Positions 1 to 6,873 of a DNA stretch of 10,806 bases are shown in pieces. The stretch lies in NCBI GenBank assembly GCA_903933995.1, contig CAIZMD010000698.1, positions 1-10,806 on the forward strand, read 5' to 3'. Numbering within the stretch: the stretch's first letter is position 1; each line of letters begins with the position of its first letter. The position numbers and the translations under genes are program-made. The DNA comes from an uncultured Bacteroidota bacterium (GTDB taxonomy: Bacteria > Bacteroidota > Bacteroidia > Chitinophagales > Chitinophagaceae). The notes under the pieces were generated by a model. That model searched no databases and had not been told where the DNA came from. It saw only the letters and a list, made by a program, of their open reading frames with translations.

Positions 1-1
1 G

Positions 2-442
2 TATAAAGTTGTGATGAAAGTAGATGGTAAATCATATGATCAAATGATCAATATTTTGCCCAATGACGCCAAAGGTTTTTCAGCAGCCAATGTGGCTAGA
101 TTGCATAACCAAAGTACAAGAATGTTTCAATTGCATGAGAATTTGGCTGTATTGGTTGATAGTTTAGATAAGACATTGGTAGGCTGGCAAAAAATTACCA
201 ATCCATCTGCTGAACAAGTTAAAAAGACAGCCAAATTGGATAGTATGCGTCATGAAATTTTGGAATTGAAACGCCAAACCATTTTCTATGATGAATTAAA
301 ATACAGAAGGAAAGTGAGTGATTTATACATGGAAATTGCCACTTCTTTTGAGCCTATGTCACCAGCCAAGGAAGGAGCAATTGGTCTTTTGGAAAAAGAG
401 TTCTTGCTTATTCAAAAACAGGTTTTTGAAATGATGCGCTAG
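2..442 (+). CDS. C-terminal fragment of a probable VPS10/BNR-repeat 'glycosyl hydrolase' (5' end outside window)
   Basis: The reading frame is open to the left edge (codons from position 2 read Y-K-V-V-M-K-V-D-G-K), so the GTG at 11 and ATG at 14 are most likely internal and this is only the last ~147 residues. The first visible part, 'YKVVMKVDGKSY' followed by 'INILPND', looks like the last strands of a beta-sandwich. After it comes a long helical tail rich in K, E, L and Q ending in EMMR. This order, a short beta module ('kvdGksy...vlpD') and then a helical C-terminus, is how I remember the end of large secreted sortilin-like (VPS10/BNR repeat) proteins annotated as glycosyl hydrolases in Bacteroidota. 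The catalytic or propeller part is not in the window, so the family call is tentative; that a gene ends here is secure. A strong terminator follows 21 bases after the stop codon. Confidence 0.55.
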   Translation, partial: YKVVMKVDGKSYDQMINILPNDAKGFSAANVARLHNQSTRMFQLHENLAVLVDSLDKTLVGWQKITNPSAEQVKKTAKLDSMRHEILELKRQTIFYDELKYRRKVSDLYMEIATSFEPMSPAKEGAIGLLEKEFLLIQKQVFEMMR

Positions 443-462
443 TAATTGATTTTTGCTTTATT

Positions 463-498
463 AAAAGGTTTCATGTAATTTTCATGAAACCTTTTTTT
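463..498 (+). terminator. Intrinsic terminator after the first gene
   Basis: A perfect 13-bp stem, AAAAGGTTTCATG (463-475) with CATGAAACCTTTT (483-495), closes a 7-base loop (476-482), and the T-run extends from 492 to 498. This is a textbook Rho-independent terminator for the gene ending at 442. The ATG at 484 lies inside the descending arm of the stem, which argues against using it as the start of the next gene. Confidence 0.9.
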
Positions 499-510
499 AT
501 ACACTGCGCC

Positions 511-1287
511 ATGAGAAAATCCTACTTGTTATTCCTACTAAGTATTTTGATGTTTGGTTTTAGCAAAAGTAATTTGTCTGCACAATCCAATCGGTTTAGT
601 GCTGGTAAATTTGGAAATGCCAATGGCGATACTTTGTTGTATCGTCAATTGTTTCCAGACGCCAATCCCAAGGCTAAATATCCTTTGGTGATTTTTTTAC
701 ATGGTTCAGGTGAAAGAGGAAAGGATAATGAGGCGCAGCTAAAATGGGGAGCATTGCAGTTTGCTACTGATCAGTTTATGTTTCAACATCCTTCCATTGT
801 CATAGCTCCTCAATGTCCTGAAGGTCAACAGTGGTCAAATTTTAAGCGAACAGCCAATAGTACTGATATTCAATTACTTCCTAATCCAAGTAAGCCTATG
901 GAACTCTTGCTTGGGCTGATTAAGAATGCTATTCAAAAACTGCCAGTAGATCCGAATAGGGTTTATATTACGGGTTTGTCCATGGGTGGTTTTGGTGTGT
1001 TTGATGCCATTACAAGGGCGCCTGAGCTTTTTGCAGCAGCTGTTCCTGTTTGTGGTGGTGGTGATACTAGTATGGTCAATAGCTTTTCCAAAATTCCTAT
1101 TTGGATGTTTCATGGTGCGCAAGATGGGGCGGTGAATCCACAATTATCTATGAATATGGCTGCAGCTTTATTTAAAGTAGGGGCTAATCCAGGTTTGACA
1201 ATGTACCCAACGGTGGGGCATTTTTCTTGGCTGGGTGCTTATGTTGATCAGCCAATGATTGAATGGATGTATGGACAGCACAAATAG
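511..1287 (+). CDS. Exported alpha/beta hydrolase (predicted esterase/peptidase, dienelactone hydrolase-like)
   Basis: I start this 258-residue protein at ATG 511. The frame is open from 484, but that ATG sits within the terminator stem, and the nine extra residues would precede a complete signal peptide: M-R-K-S-Y, a hydrophobic core (LLFLLSILMFGF), then a cleavage site probably after Ala24 (LSA|QS). The mature part is an alpha/beta hydrolase: oxyanion-region motif FLHGSGERG near residues 62-70, nucleophile elbow GLSMGG with Ser157, acid Asp205 in 'GAQDGAVNP', and His237 in 'VGHFSW'. The early HGSGERG motif with the spacing to GxSxGG resembles predicted esterases/peptidases of the COG4099 type, related to phospholipase/carboxylesterase and polyhydroxybutyrate depolymerase folds. 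The substrate cannot be read from the sequence; an ester in the periplasm or outside the cell is likely. The gene converges with the GNAT gene, the two stop codons lying two bases apart. Confidence 0.88.
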   Translation: MRKSYLLFLLSILMFGFSKSNLSAQSNRFSAGKFGNANGDTLLYRQLFPDANPKAKYPLVIFLHGSGERGKDNEAQLKWGALQFATDQFMFQHPSIVIAPQCPEGQQWSNFKRTANSTDIQLLPNPSKPMELLLGLIKNAIQKLPVDPNRVYITGLSMGGFGVFDAITRAPELFAAAVPVCGGGDTSMVNSFSKIPIWMFHGAQDGAVNPQLSMNMAAALFKVGANPGLTMYPTVGHFSWLGAYVDQPMIEWMYGQHK

Positions 1288-1289
1288 CT

Positions 1290-2210
1290 TTATTTTTTAA
1301 GTAGTTTCAAGGGCCACACCAAACGATTATGGTGAAAATGGAAATAAGGTTGATTTTGTGGATGAAAGTTGCTATAAAAATCCTGTACCCCTTGAATTTC
1401 GGAACCCTCAAAATCCAGCAACAATGGTGTTCCTGAAAATTCATGAATGATGCTATCTATTAATAAATGGTTGGAAGATTGTTGCCTACCTTTTGCTGTA
1501 ATAGCATTGATTAAAAGGTAAAGTCGCTTATTGTCTTTGAGTAAGACTGCAGATGCCAATAATTCTTCAGTTGTCTGATCAATTAATTCCCTTACTAGGC
1601 ATTGATCAGTTGAAGCATAAAATGTTAGAACCTCTGTCAATTTTTGAAAGTCAGATTGGCTTACCCAATTAAATCGATTCCCATACTGTTGTTGGTATAT
1701 CTCTAATGTGTTTGAAAACTGGGTATTGGTTTGATAAATGGGGTGGTGTTTTTTTGCCTTTTCTACATTCTGAGTCAAGTCTTTTTTATAGTTCTTTGCA
1801 GTGGAAATATAATCTTGTCTTAGGTCCAATACCAGATTGGTTTTAGTCAAGATCGGCACTGCCATAGCTAGTTCTTTATTGCTGTAATTGAAAAATAAAT
1901 CACCATATTTTGCGAATTTTTTAATCAATTCTAGCACTAGGGGAATTTGATTTTTGTCTATGTTACCAATTAATCCCAATTGTTGTATAAATGGAATGGC
2001 TTGATAGTAACGGATCCCCCATTTCTGATTCCATGGAAGGGGTAGTATTGCTGCATAATCACCAATGACAATTGCAGACCATTTATTTGTTAATAGTGTT
2101 AGATATTGGTATTGGGAATAAATTAGACCGTTGGCATTATTGGCAATACAGCTATTCCATTTTACAGGGTCAATTTCATGACTAGCATATAATTTGATAG
2201 CTGTTTGCAT
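1290..2210 (-). CDS. GNAT/FemAB-like acyltransferase, third gene of polysaccharide operon
   Basis: The product has 306 residues with no signal peptide or membrane segment. The N-terminal half (SQYQYLTLLTNKWSAIVIGDYAAILPLP, seen as residues ~32-59) matches the start of FemAB-like/GNAT proteins, where a region after 'W..li....aa.lPlp' builds the acyl-CoA or aminoacyl-tRNA fold. The C-terminal half holds 'LLLDFEGSEIQGVQDFYSNF' (264-282), the 'DFeGS...gv..FY..F' signature of FemAB-related acetyltransferases in Bacteroidota, and it ends 'RLVWPLKLLKK'. Family members modify peptidoglycan or polysaccharide building blocks, but the substrate of this group is not known to me. It is 25 bases downstream of the glycosylphosphotransferase gene on the same strand, so co-transcription is likely and N- or O-acylation of the same glycan is a plausible role. 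The ATG at 2210 is the first good start and no closer alternative was preferred. Confidence 0.7.
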   Translation of the reverse strand: MQTAIKLYASHEIDPVKWNSCIANNANGLIYSQYQYLTLLTNKWSAIVIGDYAAILPLPWNQKWGIRYYQAIPFIQQLGLIGNIDKNQIPLVLELIKKFAKYGDLFFNYSNKELAMAVPILTKTNLVLDLRQDYISTAKNYKKDLTQNVEKAKKHHPIYQTNTQFSNTLEIYQQQYGNRFNWVSQSDFQKLTEVLTFYASTDQCLVRELIDQTTEELLASAVLLKDNKRLYLLINAITAKGRQQSSNHLLIDSIIHEFSGTPLLLDFEGSEIQGVQDFYSNFHPQNQPYFHFHHNRLVWPLKLLKK

Positions 2211-2235
2211 AGTACACTAAAATAACTCAAAATTC

Positions 2236-3624
2236 CTATTTCCCCTTGCCAGACAAAATGATGCGTAAAGTGTGCATCATAATTTTAAAGTCAAGTAATA
2301 AAGAAAGGTTTTCAATATATACAAGGTCATACTTCATTCTTTCAATCATTTCTGGAACAGAAGACGCATAACCAAATTGCACCATCCCCCAGGAACTAAG
2401 ACCAGGCTTTACTTTGAGTAAATATCTGTAATAAGGAGCTGTTTGTAGCATTTGGTCAATATAAATTCTTCTTTCGGGTCTTGGTCCAATAAAACTCATA
2501 TCACCTTTCAGAATATTCCAAAGTTGTGGTAATTCATCTAATCGCCATTTTCGTAAAAACTTACCCCATTTTGTAATTCTTATATCAAAGTCTGTAGAAA
2601 GTGCCGGGCCATTTTTTTCAGCATCAGTTTCCATGCTTCTAAACTTAAAGATGATAAATGGCTTTCCCTTTAACCCAACCCTCTCTTGAGAATATAGAAT
2701 GGGTCCTTTAGATGTTATTTTAGTTACAAGGGCAATTAATAGCAGTAAGGGACTAAGTAGTAATAAGTTTAGCAATGCAAATAGTAGGTCAAAAAGCCTT
2801 TTAATATTTTGTTGCCAAAATGGTAAAAGATTCGTTTGTAAGTCTATCAATGTAGCGCCAAATACATTATTTGTTTTAACAGATCCAGATAGGATATCAA
2901 TCATGCTAGGCGCTAGTTTAATATCAACCGGTTTTTCTATCAAGAGGTTAATCAGCGATTCTGCCAATTGATATTGTTTTTTATCCAAAGCAATTATGAC
3001 TTGATCAATTTTTTTGACATCAATTACACTAAGCAACTCATTGGTATTGCCAAGGCATTCTATATATTTTCCCAAGCCATTTTTGGATTCTTCTGGCGTT
3101 TGCAGATACCCAATAGGTTTAAGTCCCAGATAATGAAAATTCTTTATTAACTCTTTGTAACAGCTCAGGGCTGTTGGGTTATTGCCAATGATTAATGTGT
3201 TGAAAAAAAACTTATGCTGAACAATGTCTAGTTTGGCTTTTGCCAATAATATGGCCCTTCCTACAAAAACGGAAGAAAACTGGATCAAAATATACCCTAG
3301 CCAAACCTGAGGTGCAGTATCAATCAGCTTTAGTACCACCATAAAAGATACTCCAATAGCTGATTGAATCAGGGTTGTTGTTAATTCATTGAGTCTGGAT
3401 TTTCTATAGATAGAAGTTTGATAACTGCCCATCAGCAGAAAAAAAAACATCCAGGTCAAAGAGATGATTGAAATGGATAATGGTGAGGGGTTAATCAATA
3501 ACCAAGTCAACCCAGTGTGTGATGAGTTGACAACTATTATAGATGAAAATACTGTGAAAGCAATAGCACTAAATAGCAAATCAGAGAATGCATAAAGCAA
3601 ACTGTTTTTAATCTGTACTTGCAT
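2236..3624 (-). CDS. Exopolysaccharide polyprenyl glycosylphosphotransferase (undecaprenyl-phosphate sugar-1-phosphate transferase)
   Basis: This 462-residue membrane enzyme belongs to the WbaP/WcaJ type. It transfers a sugar-1-phosphate from a UDP-sugar to undecaprenyl phosphate at the inner face of the cytoplasmic membrane, the first committed step of many capsule, exopolysaccharide and O-antigen pathways. Four hydrophobic segments (about 10-33, 48-67, 85-100, 106-126) are followed by a Rossmann-like, CoA-binding-like cytoplasmic domain (~140-265, starting FNTLIIGNNP). The catalytic bacterial sugar transferase domain (PF02397) begins with the re-entrant hydrophobic helix at ~276-301 and contains KFRSM (327-331), the catalytic Asp363-Glu364 in RLDELPQLWN, and GPRPE (380-384); the domain looks complete. 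The sugar cannot be told from sequence. The start lies 4 bases after the stop codon of the oxidoreductase gene, so the two are almost surely translated from one mRNA. Confidence 0.95.
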   Translation of the reverse strand: MQVQIKNSLLYAFSDLLFSAIAFTVFSSIIVVNSSHTGLTWLLINPSPLSISIISLTWMFFFLLMGSYQTSIYRKSRLNELTTTLIQSAIGVSFMVVLKLIDTAPQVWLGYILIQFSSVFVGRAILLAKAKLDIVQHKFFFNTLIIGNNPTALSCYKELIKNFHYLGLKPIGYLQTPEESKNGLGKYIECLGNTNELLSVIDVKKIDQVIIALDKKQYQLAESLINLLIEKPVDIKLAPSMIDILSGSVKTNNVFGATLIDLQTNLLPFWQQNIKRLFDLLFALLNLLLLSPLLLLIALVTKITSKGPILYSQERVGLKGKPFIIFKFRSMETDAEKNGPALSTDFDIRITKWGKFLRKWRLDELPQLWNILKGDMSFIGPRPERRIYIDQMLQTAPYYRYLLKVKPGLSSWGMVQFGYASSVPEMIERMKYDLVYIENLSLLLDFKIMMHTLRIILSGKGK

Positions 3625-3628
3625 GTAG

Positions 3629-4603
3629 TTATACCAGGATGCTGGTGCTATTGATTTTTTCCAAAATCTGATGGGCTACTTCCATAGCAAGGAATCCGTC
3701 TAATTCACTAACAACAGTAGGACTATTGGTTAAAATGGCATTTACAAATGATTCTAATTCTAGTTTAATGGCATTTTGTGGTTCTATTACGGGATTGGCT
3801 ATGGCGATAGTCTTCTTGCCATTATGTGTTTCAATGTCAAAAGAAAACACATTGGTATCTTCTGGTTGTTTGAGTTTTATGATTTCTGCCTTCTTTTCTA
3901 GAAAGTCAATGCCTATATAAGAATTGGGTTGGAAGAGTCTGATTTTCCGCATTTTTTTCATGCTAATTCTACTGCTTGTCAAATTAGCAACACATCCATT
4001 ATTGAATTCAATACGAACATTGGCTATATCTGGAGTGTCGGTCATGACTGCTACACCACTTGCAGAAATATGCTTTACATCGCTCTTGACTAAACTCAAA
4101 ATGATATCAATATCATGTATCATCAAGTCTAAAATGACACTAACTTCTGTGCCCCTTGGGTTGAATTGGGCCAATCTATGTACTTCTATAAACATGGGGT
4201 TTAGCGTCATGTCTTTCAAAGCTAAAAATGCTGGATTAAATCTTTCTACGTGGCCAACCTGCATTTTTACATTGGCTTCTCTAACCATATTTACAATGTC
4301 TCTTCCTTCTTGAATGGTATGTGCCAGTGGTTTTTCAACAAATACATGTTTACCTTTTCTAATGGCTTGCATGCAAATATTAAAATGATGGTCTGTTGGA
4401 GTAATTACATCAATGATGTCACAGGCATCCATCAATTTTTCTTCATCCATGTAGCGTTTTAGGCCATATTGTTCTATAACCTGATTGGCATTTTCATTAT
4501 TGGGGTCAAAAAATCCAACCAATTTAACTCCCTCAATTTCTTTCCAATTATTTAAATGGAATTTACCCAAATGACCCACTCCAAAAACACCCACTTTTAA
4601 CAT
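3629..4603 (-). CDS. Gfo/Idh/MocA-family NAD(P)-dependent sugar oxidoreductase, first gene of operon
   Basis: The 324-residue cytoplasmic protein has an N-terminal Rossmann fold with dinucleotide motif GVFGVGHLG (5-13), an acidic residue after strand 2 (FFDP, D33), the family's EKP motif (90-92), and 'GHVERFNPAF' (117-126) opening the C-terminal alpha/beta domain. 'DLMIHDIDI' (159-167) supplies the catalytic His163 and Asp. The enzymes oxidise or reduce hydroxyl or keto groups of sugars or nucleotide sugars. The GHLGKFHL and GHVERFNP motifs recall GnnA, the UDP-GlcNAc 3-dehydrogenase that works with aminotransferase GnnB in making 3-amino lipid A, but no GnnB-like gene is in the window, so this is only a suggestion. 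It leads a three-gene operon with the glycosylphosphotransferase and the GNAT gene, and a role in producing the sugar nucleotide or a related glycolipid fits. The ATG at 4603 leaves the Rossmann motif at the usual distance from the N-terminus. Confidence 0.9.
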   Translation of the reverse strand: MLKVGVFGVGHLGKFHLNNWKEIEGVKLVGFFDPNNENANQVIEQYGLKRYMDEEKLMDACDIIDVITPTDHHFNICMQAIRKGKHVFVEKPLAHTIQEGRDIVNMVREANVKMQVGHVERFNPAFLALKDMTLNPMFIEVHRLAQFNPRGTEVSVILDLMIHDIDIILSLVKSDVKHISASGVAVMTDTPDIANVRIEFNNGCVANLTSSRISMKKMRKIRLFQPNSYIGIDFLEKKAEIIKLKQPEDTNVFSFDIETHNGKKTIAIANPVIEPQNAIKLELESFVNAILTNSPTVVSELDGFLAMEVAHQILEKINSTSILV

Positions 4604-4655
4604 AAATAATACGTTTGCGTTAGGGGTAAAGGTAGTTATTAGAATTGCTGTTAGG

Positions 4656-4671
4656 CTTCACTGTTGTGAAG
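4656..4671. repeat. Short perfect inverted repeat upstream of the polysaccharide operon
   Basis: CTTCAC (4656-4661) and GTGAAG (4666-4671) are perfect complements around a 4-base spacer. The centre is about 60 bases upstream of the oxidoreductase start codon, a position suited to an operator or to a small hairpin in the 5' untranslated mRNA. No regulator can be assigned. Confidence 0.35.
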
Positions 4672-4677
4672 ATGTGG

Positions 4678-4699
4678 AAACTTTGATAAGTTTTTTTTT
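4678..4699 (+). terminator. Terminator-like hairpin with nine Ts, plus strand
   Basis: AAACTT (4678-4683) and AAGTTT (4688-4693) pair around a TGAT loop and run directly into a T-tract ending at 4699. The stem is short and AT-rich, so it would be weak. It faces right, towards the regulator gene, although no plus-strand gene lies just upstream. It might end antisense transcripts leaving the polysaccharide operon, or an unannotated short RNA, or be chance in AT-rich DNA. Confidence 0.3.
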
Positions 4700-4740
4700 C
4701 ATAAAAGGTTGCGAATAGTCAAATTCTATACCAAGATCAA

Positions 4741-4769
4741 TTTTGATTTTAAAGTATTGAAAATCAAAA
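4741..4769. repeat. 10-bp inverted repeat in the divergent intergenic region
   Basis: TTTTGATTTT (4741-4750) and AAAATCAAAA (4760-4769) are perfect reverse complements with a 9-base spacer. The near-pure A/T content makes chance occurrence possible. The location between two divergent operons makes a protein-binding site worth considering. Confidence 0.35.
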
Positions 4770-4901
4770 GGTTGAAAGTAGAAGGGTAAGTGGTTGTGTC
4801 CAAATTGGAATTTAATTCCCAAATATGGAAAAATCATCCTATTGTCTAAAAAATAAAAATTTTCCAATTATGAAACAGTTTGTAGATTAGCATATTGTAT
4901 T

Positions 4902-4916
4902 GACGGTATTTCTGTC
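4902..4916. repeat. Imperfect palindrome close to the start of the regulator gene
   Basis: GACGG (4902-4906) and CTGTC (4912-4916) form a five-base inverted repeat with one G-T pair around TATTT. It lies 25 bases before the start codon of the NtrC-type regulator and overlaps the candidate -7 element at 4907-4914, where an operator for autoregulation could sit. Evidence is positional only. Confidence 0.25.
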
Positions 4917-4941
4917 TACTTGGATTTTTAAATGAATTATT

Positions 4942-6303
4942 ATGAAACCTGTGAATGGGTTGAAAATATTTATTCTTGAGGATGATCGTTGGTATGGGGC
5001 TATGCTAGAACACCATCTTTCAATGAATCCAGATTATCAAGTAAGCAAATTTGAGAATGAGAAAGATTTTTTGAAAGCCATGTATGATTCGCCAGATGTG
5101 GTGACGCTTGACTATTCTCTCTCTGAAATGGACGGAAATCAAGTACTAAAAAAGATTAAAGAAATAAGTCCAGAAACAGAAGTGATTATCATTTCTGGCC
5201 AAGAAGATATTGCCACAGCTGTTAATTTATTGAAAACCGGAGCATTTGATTATATAGTAAAAGACGAGGAAACCAATGATAGGTTATGGAATCTATTGGT
5301 TCGTTTACGAGAAATTAAGGATCTTAGAAAAGAGGTAGCCACATTAAAAAGTGAGCTGAAAAAAAGCTACGATTTTTCAAATTCCATAATTGGTCAGAGT
5401 GAACCTATTAAAAAAGTATTTGGTCTAATACAAAAAGCTACACTTACGAATATTACGGTTTCTATTACTGGAGAAACAGGCACTGGTAAAGAGATGGTAG
5501 CAAAAGCCATTCATTATCATTCTAATAGACAAAAACAACCCTTTGTTGCTATCAATGTGGCAGCAATACCACGTGATTTATTAGAGACAGAATTGTTTGG
5601 ACACGAGAAGGGGGCCTTTACTGGTGCGGTAGAAAAACGAATTGGTAAATTTGAAGAGGCCAATAAGGGAACTGTCTTTTTGGATGAAATAGGTGAGATG
5701 GATGCCATGTTACAGGCTAAACTGTTACGTGTATTACAAGAAAGGGAAATCACTAGAATTGGGGGAAATACTATTATTCCAATTGATGTAAGAGTGATTG
5801 TTGCAACACATAGAAACTTACTAGAAGACGTAAAGGAAAAGAAATTCAGAGAGGATCTTTATTATAGGTTGTTGGGATTACCCATAGAAATGCCGCCATT
5901 AAGAGAAAGAGGGAATGATATTTTAGTATTGGCCAAGCATTTTCTTAAAGAGTTTTGTACAGATAATAAAATAGAATTAAAACAAATTAGTCCTGAAGCA
6001 TTCCAGAAACTAAGGTCTTATTCCTTTCCTGGAAATGTAAGGGAGTTGAAATCATTGATTGAGCTTGCTGCGGTTATGTCTGACGGTATTTCCATTGAAG
6101 AGAAAGACTTGAATGTAGAAATCATGGGTGGCGTTTCCTCCCTTTTGGCAGAAGAGAATACGCTAAGAGAGTATGAGCTGAAAATTATCAAGCATTTTAT
6201 GGAAAAATATGATAATGATGTGTTGATGGTTGCTAAAAAATTAGACGTTGGCAAGTCTACTATTTATAGGATGATTCAAAATGGTGAGCTCAAACAAAAG
6301 TAA
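4942..6303 (+). CDS. Sigma-54-dependent NtrC-family response regulator
   Basis: The 453-residue regulator has the full three-part NtrC layout. The receiver domain (~7-125) shows the acidic pocket E13-D14-D15, phospho-acceptor Asp57 (LDYSLSEMDG), Ser85 and Lys107. The AAA+ ATPase (~148-385) has Walker A GETGTGKE (177-184), the sigma-54-contacting GAFTGA loop (224-229), Walker B VFLDEIGE (245-252), the FREDLYYRL segment (302-310) and PGNVREL (363-369). The C-terminal Fis-type helix-turn-helix (~405-447, AKKLDVGKSTIYRMI) binds DNA. All key residues for phosphorylation, ATP hydrolysis and sigma-54 activation are present, so it should be an active enhancer-binding protein. It is the first gene of an operon; the H-NOX gene begins 8 bases after its stop. 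Its probable phosphate donor is the HPt domain of the downstream hybrid kinase. Target promoters are not visible in this window. Confidence 0.96.
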   Translation: MKPVNGLKIFILEDDRWYGAMLEHHLSMNPDYQVSKFENEKDFLKAMYDSPDVVTLDYSLSEMDGNQVLKKIKEISPETEVIIISGQEDIATAVNLLKTGAFDYIVKDEETNDRLWNLLVRLREIKDLRKEVATLKSELKKSYDFSNSIIGQSEPIKKVFGLIQKATLTNITVSITGETGTGKEMVAKAIHYHSNRQKQPFVAINVAAIPRDLLETELFGHEKGAFTGAVEKRIGKFEEANKGTVFLDEIGEMDAMLQAKLLRVLQEREITRIGGNTIIPIDVRVIVATHRNLLEDVKEKKFREDLYYRLLGLPIEMPPLRERGNDILVLAKHFLKEFCTDNKIELKQISPEAFQKLRSYSFPGNVRELKSLIELAAVMSDGISIEEKDLNVEIMGGVSSLLAEENTLREYELKIIKHFMEKYDNDVLMVAKKLDVGKSTIYRMIQNGELKQK

Positions 6304-6311
6304 ATCTAGTT

Positions 6312-6857
6312 ATGTACGGAATCATCAATGCCTCTATTGAAGAGTTGGTTATTAATCAATTTGGCAAACCTGTTTGGGAAGAAATTCTTTTAAAATCGGG
6401 TCTTCCAAAGAAGATATTTTTAAGTAATGAAGCATATGATGATGCTATTACCTATCAATTAGCAACTTCAACTGCAGAGGTAGTAGGAATAACCATTGGT
6501 GACGTGCTTTTAGAATTTGGCAAGTGGTGGATATTGCATACTTGTCAGCATAGGTATGGTTCAATGTTGAAAACAGGAGGGACAGATTTAGCTGAATTTT
6601 TAATAGGTCTTCCTAGCTTTCACAACCGGGTTCAATTAATGTATCCAAAATTATCACCACCTGAATTCAAGGTAGACAAATTGGCTGATAAGCAGTTTAG
6701 GGTTCATTATTTTTCTAAAAGACCTGCTTTACAAGAATTTATGAGAGGATTATTACTAGGATTGGCAACTTATTTTAAAGTAGATGCAACTGTTGATTTA
6801 ATTCAAAGTAGGGAACAAGGTTTTGATAATGAAATTTTTGAAATAAGTTGGAATTGA
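6312..6857 (+). CDS. Stand-alone H-NOX (HNOB) haem sensor protein, probably for nitric oxide
   Basis: This 181-residue soluble protein is an almost minimal haem-nitric-oxide/oxygen-binding domain, the size expected for a stand-alone H-NOX. It opens with the family's 'MYGIINASIEELV', carries the proximal haem ligand His104 in 'GLPSFHNRVQLMYPKLSPPEF', the Pro-Pro at 116-117, and the YxSxR haem-propionate motif Y133-S135-R137. In the distal pocket, the tyrosine that stabilises oxygen in the Thermoanaerobacter protein falls near E142/F143 here, so no distal Tyr is seen; by family knowledge this favours NO over O2. There is only one cysteine (C78), so the C-terminal zinc/cysteine site reported for some H-NOX proteins is absent. 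The gene sits 8 bases after the NtrC-type regulator and 16 bases before the kinase reading frame. The kinase's HNOBA domain is the natural partner for signalling. Confidence 0.95.
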   Translation: MYGIINASIEELVINQFGKPVWEEILLKSGLPKKIFLSNEAYDDAITYQLATSTAEVVGITIGDVLLEFGKWWILHTCQHRYGSMLKTGGTDLAEFLIGLPSFHNRVQLMYPKLSPPEFKVDKLADKQFRVHYFSKRPALQEFMRGLLLGLATYFKVDATVDLIQSREQGFDNEIFEISWN

Positions 6858-6873
6858 CTTAAAAATTGATTGA

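Larger units (their letters stand above)
4604..4941. promoter_or_regulatory. Divergent intergenic region between the polysaccharide operon and the H-NOX signalling operon
   Basis: This 338-base AT-rich stretch must hold promoters for both divergent operons. A near-match to the Bacteroidota -7 element (TAnnTTTG) on the minus strand is TACCTTTA (4634-4627), but I see no convincing -33 TTG. On the plus strand TATTTCTG (4907-4914) is a one-mismatch version. Several inverted repeats occur (listed separately), plus GGAATT-T-AATTCC at 4807-4819. A minus-strand open stretch of about 69 codons with a TTG start (4867-4658) shows no recognisable family and I do not call it a gene. No canonical -24/-12 sigma-54 promoter (GG-N10-GC) was found by eye. 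Confidence 0.6.

Noticed and set aside
484..510. ATG 484 as start of the alpha/beta hydrolase.
   Set aside because: It lies in the terminator stem and adds nine residues before a complete signal peptide; ATG 511 fits better.
1282..1298. AAATA-GCTT-TATTT plus Ts across the convergent stop codons, as a shared terminator.
   Set aside because: The stem is only five A/T pairs and would be too weak; I see no convincing terminator between the convergent genes.
2699..4462. Several plus-strand open frames of 60-129 codons opposite the glycosylphosphotransferase and oxidoreductase genes.
   Set aside because: They are antisense shadows of well-supported conserved genes and have no recognisable domains.
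4653..4667. A possible sigma-54 promoter (AGGC...TTGT, GG and GT spaced like -24/-12).
   Set aside because: The nearly invariant GC of the -12 element is GT here, other consensus positions fail, and transcripts would run straight into the T9 hairpin.
4658..4867. A minus-strand open frame of ~69 codons in the divergent intergenic region, rich in F and Y.
   Set aside because: It needs a TTG start (first ATG gives ~59 codons), matches no family I know, and its F/Y/K bias is what AT-rich non-coding DNA gives. It would also lie over the probable promoters.
4901..4912. TGACGGTATTTC occurs both upstream of the regulator gene and inside it at 6081-6092.
   Set aside because: One shared 12-mer is expected by chance in ~10.8 kb of biased sequence, and the second copy is ordinary coding sequence.
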